Assembly (NCBI GenBank): GCA_029959085.1
Contig: JARWIR010000031.1
Coordinates: forward strand, 2,232,001-2,296,000
DNA length: 64,000 bases
DNA from: Nemophila menziesii
Taxonomy: Eukaryota > Streptophyta > Magnoliopsida > Boraginales > Hydrophyllaceae
Reading direction: 5' to 3'
Both the position numbers and the translations under genes were made by a program. This document shows positions 59,511-64,000 of the stretch, piece by piece. The notes below the pieces were generated by a model. That model did no database searches. It had not been told where the DNA came from and worked only from the letters and a program-made list of their open reading frames with translations. How positions within the stretch are numbered: the first letter of the stretch is position 1; each line of letters opens with the position of its first letter.

Positions 59511-61043
59511 TGATGTCTCCTCATTTGTGATAGATTTATATTAGGATGAGACATCATTTTTAGTGATTTAGAAGTCATAATAGTCGATTTTCTTGAGAAA
59601 TAAAGAACTTTCCTACTTTGAGTCTTGATTTAGTAATATAATATTTTTAGAGCATATTGGGTTTAATTATTTATTTAGTGTGAAGCTTTAAAGATAATTA
59701 TGGAGATTAATTAGAGTCCAAGTCAAAGACTACAAGATATGGAAAGAAATAAGAATGGTAATTAGAGATAAAGGAAAGAAAAGCTAAAAACATGGAAAAG
59801 GAAAACCTGCCTTAATCCTGAATTTCTGCACCCACGACCACAAACTAACTTATATCTAAAGAACGGTGTGGAATTTGGAGAAACGGTCAATAGCAAAGTT
59901 GAATATATTTCCGAGACGATGAATTTGGTATATTCATACGCATCAAACGGACAAAAATCGAAGCTGCTAGGACCAAAAGAAAAACGGGCCTGATTGCATG
60001 TTTTTAGGGTTACGAATTTGAGTTGGGCTTGGAGTCCATTACTTAACCTCTCCTTCAAGAAATTGAATTAGGTCTTCTAAACACCTATAAATACACCCTT
60101 ATATCACTTGTAAATCATCCTTGCCTCATAGTAATTAGTTCTTAAGGTTTTATTCTTCCAGATTTTTGTAGAGAGCAAGATGATGTCTTTCATTATTTCT
60201 TTTAGTTTATTTCCTTCAGGTATGAACTAAACTTCCCATAGCTTGGGTTTTGCATCATGTATAAACTATGAATTCTAATTCTTCTATCTAAGTTTCTTTG
60301 GGAATTACATGTTTTAATCTGATATTAGCTTCTTACCTTTATATTTTTATGTGTTTTTATTTATTGCATGTCCTAGAACTGATCACTTTAGGATTTTTTT
60401 AATAGTAATTAGATGGTCACCTTAGATGGGTGTCTAATTATTGAAACACCACATAACGTCTAGTGTCGATATTGTTCCTGACAACACTAATTCTAACTAG
60501 ATAGTCGTTAGGGTATGATTTAATCACTATCACCATGTATGGAAATTGATTGCTTGGGGCCTTGGTAGCGCTTGATAACCCTATTTGAACCAGCCTCATG
60601 GTGTGTCCGTAGCCCCCTTAGTCGCTCTCAAGGTCTAAGGAATGGGAATTTAGAATCCTGACTAAGTATACAAGAGCTAATATTCTCCCTTATTAACTAG
60701 ATCTAATAGAAAGAATTAGAAGGATTAGTGCATACTAGCAAAACCTAAGTTATATCTCTCATCTCATATTCTTCGTATTTTATTTTATTGTCTTTATTTT
60801 CATAGTTTTAATTATTAATTTTGAAAATCTATTCCTTTTATTTTCTGTCTTTTAATTAATTATTGCTTACTCGTGATTGTTACCTACTCGTATAACACAC
60901 TTAAGTCTTTGAGAACGAACTCAACTTACTAACTAAAACTTGCATACGTCCTGTAATACTTGCAGTAGTGTGCCTGTCTAGGGTGAGAGTGCGTAGTTTT
61001 CTAGACTTTATCTATCTTATTTTTATCACCCTAGGCGACACCA
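59511..61043 (+). repeat. 5' LTR of right family A Athila
   Basis: TGATGTCTCC at 59511 to GGCGACACCA at 61043, 1533 bp, followed by a primer site. TATAAATA box at 60086-60093. It is inserted in TNPD; the five bases before it are ACCTT, whose partner copy must lie beyond the window. Confidence 0.93.
60086..60093 (+). promoter_or_regulatory. LTR TATA box (TATAAATA)
   Basis: In the context CACCTATAAATACACCC, matching the other family A LTRs. Transcription would start about 30 bp downstream. Confidence 0.6.
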
Positions 61044-61049
61044 AGTTTT

Positions 61050-61067
61050 TGGCGCCGCTGCCGGGGA
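61050..61067 (+). other. Primer-binding site, tRNA-Asp type
   Basis: TGGCGCCGCTGCCGGGGA, complementary to the plant tRNA-Asp 3' end with one mismatch, 6 bp after the LTR. Identical to the left copy's site. Confidence 0.9.
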
Positions 61068-61196
61068 CTTGTGTCTCGTTAGCGTGTGGGTTATCTATTT
61101 CGAGTAGTAGTTTTTAATTAGTTTTTATTTTTCAGTATTTAGTTTTGTTTTTCCGGATTTACGCTTGTGGTTTGCTTTAGTCTTTTTCAGGTTTCA

Positions 61197-62540
61197 TAGT
61201 GTTTAATTCTTGGCCTCCGTTATCGGAGCCTGAGAGGAGCTTCAGACCTTATAACAAATGTGTTCGTGAGGACAGAGCCTTTAGAAGAGCGATGGTAGCC
61301 GTACAAGATCCGTAATATTCACCACTTGGAGTCCCACCTGGAGGATTACCAAGAGGACCACCACCACCACCTATTCCACCTGGTGGACAACAACAAGGAC
61401 AACAACAAGGAGGAGGTAATGGGCAGAATAATAAAAACAGAGTTGAACAAGACCTTCCTGGCCTCCATGTGCCGTTTCATGTTCAAGCAATAAGTTACCG
61501 TCCTCCAGAGATCCAGAATAATAAATTTAGACCTGATCCGGGTATGCTTAGTCAATTTCAAAGTCATGGACTCTACAGTGGCACAGCAATTCAAGATCCG
61601 GTAAGATCGATTCAGTAGTTCATGCAGATTTGTGATGCCTATGTTACTCCAGACATTACACGCGAGCAACTGTATTGTCATATGTTTGCGTTCTTCTTAA
61701 CCGGTAGAGCTAGCGAATGGCTAGATAGACAACCACCTGGAACAATCAATTCATGGACAGAACTTCAAGCCGCATTCTTTAACTGTTTTTATCCGAAGAG
61801 AATGAGACTCAAAGATCAAAGCGAGCTTGCAAGATTTTGTCAAGAAGATGGAGAAACAGTAGGAAAATCATGGACAAGGTTTCAACATAAATTAAGTAGA
61901 TGTCCGCTCCATGGTTATACCCCCGCTTTACAACTTGCTATATTTTATAAAGGTCTTAATGATAAAGGTAGAGAGAAGGTGGATAACAATGGAAAGGGTA
62001 ATTTTGTGTCCATGAATCACAATGAAGCATCCGAGGTTTTGGAAAATATTATTGAACAAGAAAGGAGTTGGCCTTCAACGCGAGCTCCTGTAGCAAAGAC
62101 ATGAGGAACGCTTCGTTTAGATGCGGAAACTGCAAACTCAGCTCAAATATCCGCATTAGAGAATCAAATCAAAGAGCTGAAGTTAGAGATGCAAAAGAAT
62201 TTAGCCGCAGCAAACGTAGTACAATAAGCACAAGGTTGTGAACAATGTGGGGTTAATAATCATACATGGGAAGAGTGCGAAGCAAATCCACAATCTGTTT
62301 ACTTCATATCCAACCGAGGAGGTTATCAATTTGGTAACCGAAATCATCCGGGTATGCAGTATTCAAATCCACAGGGGGCCGCTAATCCAGGTCATTATCA
62401 ACCGCGCCCCCAGAACAACTTTTATCCAACCAATAGGTTAGTATCAAAATCAACATCAGAATAGACCTGCTCCACCTCAACAACCTGTTCAAGATGCCTA
62501 TACCGATGCGTTAGATAAGAAAGCTTTACCACAGTATCCT
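61197..62540 (+). pseudogene. gag: Athila gag of right family A copy, broken
   Basis: The start region carries PERSFRPYN..RRAMVAVQDP, a Pro/Gly/Gln-rich stretch, the capsid domain (61622-62104: MQICDAYVTPDITREQLYC, FFLTGRASEWLDRQPPGTI) and a nucleocapsid with a complete zinc knuckle C-x2-C-x4-H-x4-C (CEQCGVNNHTWEEC). In-frame stops lie after VAVQDP (TAA), before FMQICD (TAG at 61616-61618), after VAKT (TGA at about 62102) and before AQGCEQ (TAA at about 62225). A frameshift falls near 62435. Most of these stops are one C-to-T step from Gln or Arg codons found in the left copy. The start codon is uncertain. Confidence 0.88.
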
Positions 62541-62552
62541 CAAGAGGGATCT

Positions 62553-63200
62553 ATGGATAATCAACAAGTAATAAAAATCTTGGACCGTTTGACCATGAAT
62601 ATGAACACTCAGGAAGAGAAGTTACGAGGAAAAGATGCCGCAATTCATATTTTAGGTACTCAAGTAGAACAATTAAACAAAGTTCTAACAAATTTAATGG
62701 AACAGAAAGAATTGAAGGCTATCGAAGGAGGTGATGAAAATGTTGGGTTCGAAGCTTGTAAGGCTATATTCCTTGAAATTGAAGAAGAAAAGAAGGAAGT
62801 ACCGCATGCTGCCGTTAGTGCCGTGGATGTTCCGAGTACCGAAGAAGAACCAACCAAGTCTAGCCCCGTGGAATCTGACTGTTCTGAGGTTTATGTGGAG
62901 GACGATTCAGAAAGAGACGAATTTATAAAGCTTCTGAAGGATATGCAAGAGGAGATTCGATCGGTTATGGATTATCAAGCTGAGCTGGCTAGAGAAAAAG
63001 AGAAAGAGGCCTCAAAGGAGGAATCAAAAGTTGAATAGGAAGTTGCACCTGCTGTGCAAGAAGAGAAAGAAGAAGAGAAGGTGGAACCGCCACCTGTTGT
63101 TCAACCAAAGTCACCAACTATTCCTGATACAAATCCTAAGGATGACACTGAACTCAAGACATTTGTAGAGGCGTATACACCTGAAAATATCAACGCCTAA
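62553..63200 (+). pseudogene. Gag-protease linker, coiled-coil and acidic
   Basis: One reading frame with two stops (TAG at 63036-63038, TAA at 63198-63200). The first part (NQQVIKILDRLTMNMNTQEEKL...IHILGTQVEQLNKVLTNLME) has heptad spacing typical of the gag C-terminal coiled coil. The rest is rich in Glu, Lys and Ser (EIEEEKKEVP, SEVYVEDDSERDE) and ends in a Pro/Glu-rich stretch before the protease. The function is inferred from its place between nucleocapsid and protease. Confidence 0.65.
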
Positions 63201-63690
63201 ATGCTTGAGATTGCGAAGAAAGGACTTACACCGCAACATGTTTTTACTCAAGTTATTCCTGAGAAAGAAGCGAGTGTAGAGATCCCAAGAGAGAATATGA
63301 GAGTCTCAAGAAGAAGTGAACGAGAGCTACCAACAAAGCTTAAAGATCCGGGATGTTTCAACCCTCCTATTCAAATTAATGGTATGCTCAAGATGAAAGC
63401 TATGTACGATGTGGTTTTTGGTGTGAATCTTATGCCTAAGTCCGTGTTCGAGAGACTTGGACTTCAGAAATCAGAGAAAACGCCAGTGAAGTTGCAGTTC
63501 GCTGACAACTCAGTTACCAGGACATGGGGAACAGTGGAGGACGTCTTAGTCCGTGCAGGTAGTATCGCCATCCCTACTGACTTTGTTATACTTGAGTTTG
63601 ATGCAGATAAGCAGGTTCCAATCATACTTGGACGACCTTTCATGGCCACAAGTCAGAGTGTCATCAACTTCCAAGAAGGGACCATTACCC
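63201..63690 (+). pseudogene. Aspartic protease of right family A copy, altered active site
   Basis: Open in the same frame as the linker. Features: ELPTKLKDPGCFNPPIQING (substrate-side lead-in), then MKAMYDVVFGVNLMPKSVFERLGL at the catalytic position, then VKLQFADNSV, GTVEDVLVRAG and the family end VPIILGRPFMATSQSVINF. The Asp is kept, but the following LGAS of the family reads VVFG, so the usual Asp-x-Gly turn is lost. Activity is doubtful. Confidence 0.8.
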
Positions 63691-64000
63691 TTCATGCAAA
63701 GAATGTATCCGAGACCTTCTATGTCTTGGGTAAGAAACCAAGGAAGTTAGATCCCACCGTTCCTGTCATCCACAGCCTTTCACATCACAAAGTCCCTCCA
63801 GAGAAGATCCACTTAAATCCTGTGGATACTGAGCCAAACATTGAGTTTTGGTTTGGCCATGAAGTTCTATGGAAAGCTCACAAACGCGAGAATAGGCCAC
63901 GTAGTTTCAAGGACTCGTGGATGAGACCATTCATTGTCACTAAGGTTGTCTCAGCCAAGGTGATAGAAATCCGACCCAAGAAGGGGATCAAGCGCAGATT
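63691..64000 (+). pseudogene. Segment after protease, integrase C-terminal-like
   Basis: The frame stays open to the window edge without any RT motif. The stretch HEVLWKAHKRENRPRSFKDSW followed by MRPFIVTKVVSAKVIEI resembles the GPY/F segment at the integrase C-terminus (compare [23 protein letters not shown] in the central element). The RT, RNase H and integrase core that should lie between are absent. The similarity is short and judged by eye. Confidence 0.45.

Noticed and set aside
62660..62857. Minus-strand ORF (Ser/Thr-rich), and other short ORFs in the right element
   Set aside because: Antisense to the gag-protease linker; low complexity mirrors the Glu/Lys-rich sense frame.

Overview
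This window looks like nuclear DNA from a flowering plant, probably a eudicot, in a repeat-rich and probably heterochromatic region. Four things point there: decayed Athila-type Ty3/gypsy retrotransposons primed by a plant tRNA-Asp-like site, a CACTA (En/Spm) DNA transposon with spliced genes, plant MITE and SINE-like pieces, and AT-rich DNA with long TA microsatellites. I see no intact host gene, rRNA gene, tRNA gene or CRISPR array. Species cannot be read from the sequence.

Layout. 1-3381 is the 5' end of a minus-strand Athila copy (family A): gag, primer-binding site and LTR, with a Tourist-like MITE inside the LTR. 3382-7193 is the 3' end of a plus-strand family A copy (3' internal region, polypurine tract, LTR) carrying a 528-bp hAT-like insertion. 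7194-7822 is a truncated plus-strand LTR. 7823-12074 is a truncated minus-strand family B copy (LTR, primer site, gag, protease, start of pol). 12083-13080 is a tandem array with a unit of about 310 bp. 13.1-20.5 kb is AT-rich intergenic DNA holding SINE-like pieces, a foldback element, and fragments of two host genes on the minus strand (UDP-glucose 4-epimerase exon 1 and a CCCH zinc-finger gene). 20.5-53.3 kb is built from an ancient direct duplication of unknown non-coding DNA: copy I at about 20.8-33 kb, and copy II at 34.5-35.55 plus 49.03-53.35 kb. Copy I contains a solo LTR with a perfect target duplication; copy II lacks it. Copy II is split by a nearly complete minus-strand family B Athila (35554-47997: LTR, gag, protease, RT-RNase H-integrase, env-like ORF, LTR) joined to an inverted partial LTR (47996-49034). 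53346-59510 is the 3' part of a minus-strand CACTA element with palindromic subterminal repeats, a TNPA-like gene and a TNPD transposase pseudogene. 59511-64000 is the 5' end of a plus-strand family A Athila inserted into that transposase.

How it fits together. The nesting gives a relative order: duplication of the 20.8-53 kb DNA, then CACTA insertion into copy II and solo-LTR insertion into copy I, then Athila insertion into the CACTA transposase. Every coding region seen is broken by stops or frameshifts, mostly stops consistent with C-to-T changes. The best preserved is the pol region at 41226-44486. The main oddities are a GC-rich array of CCGGGTTCCCGG palindromes inside the central Athila, regularly spaced CCCTGACGGG motifs in the family B LTRs, a head-to-head palindrome of two LTRs that both lack U3, and a family A copy whose protease is followed directly by an integrase-tail-like segment.
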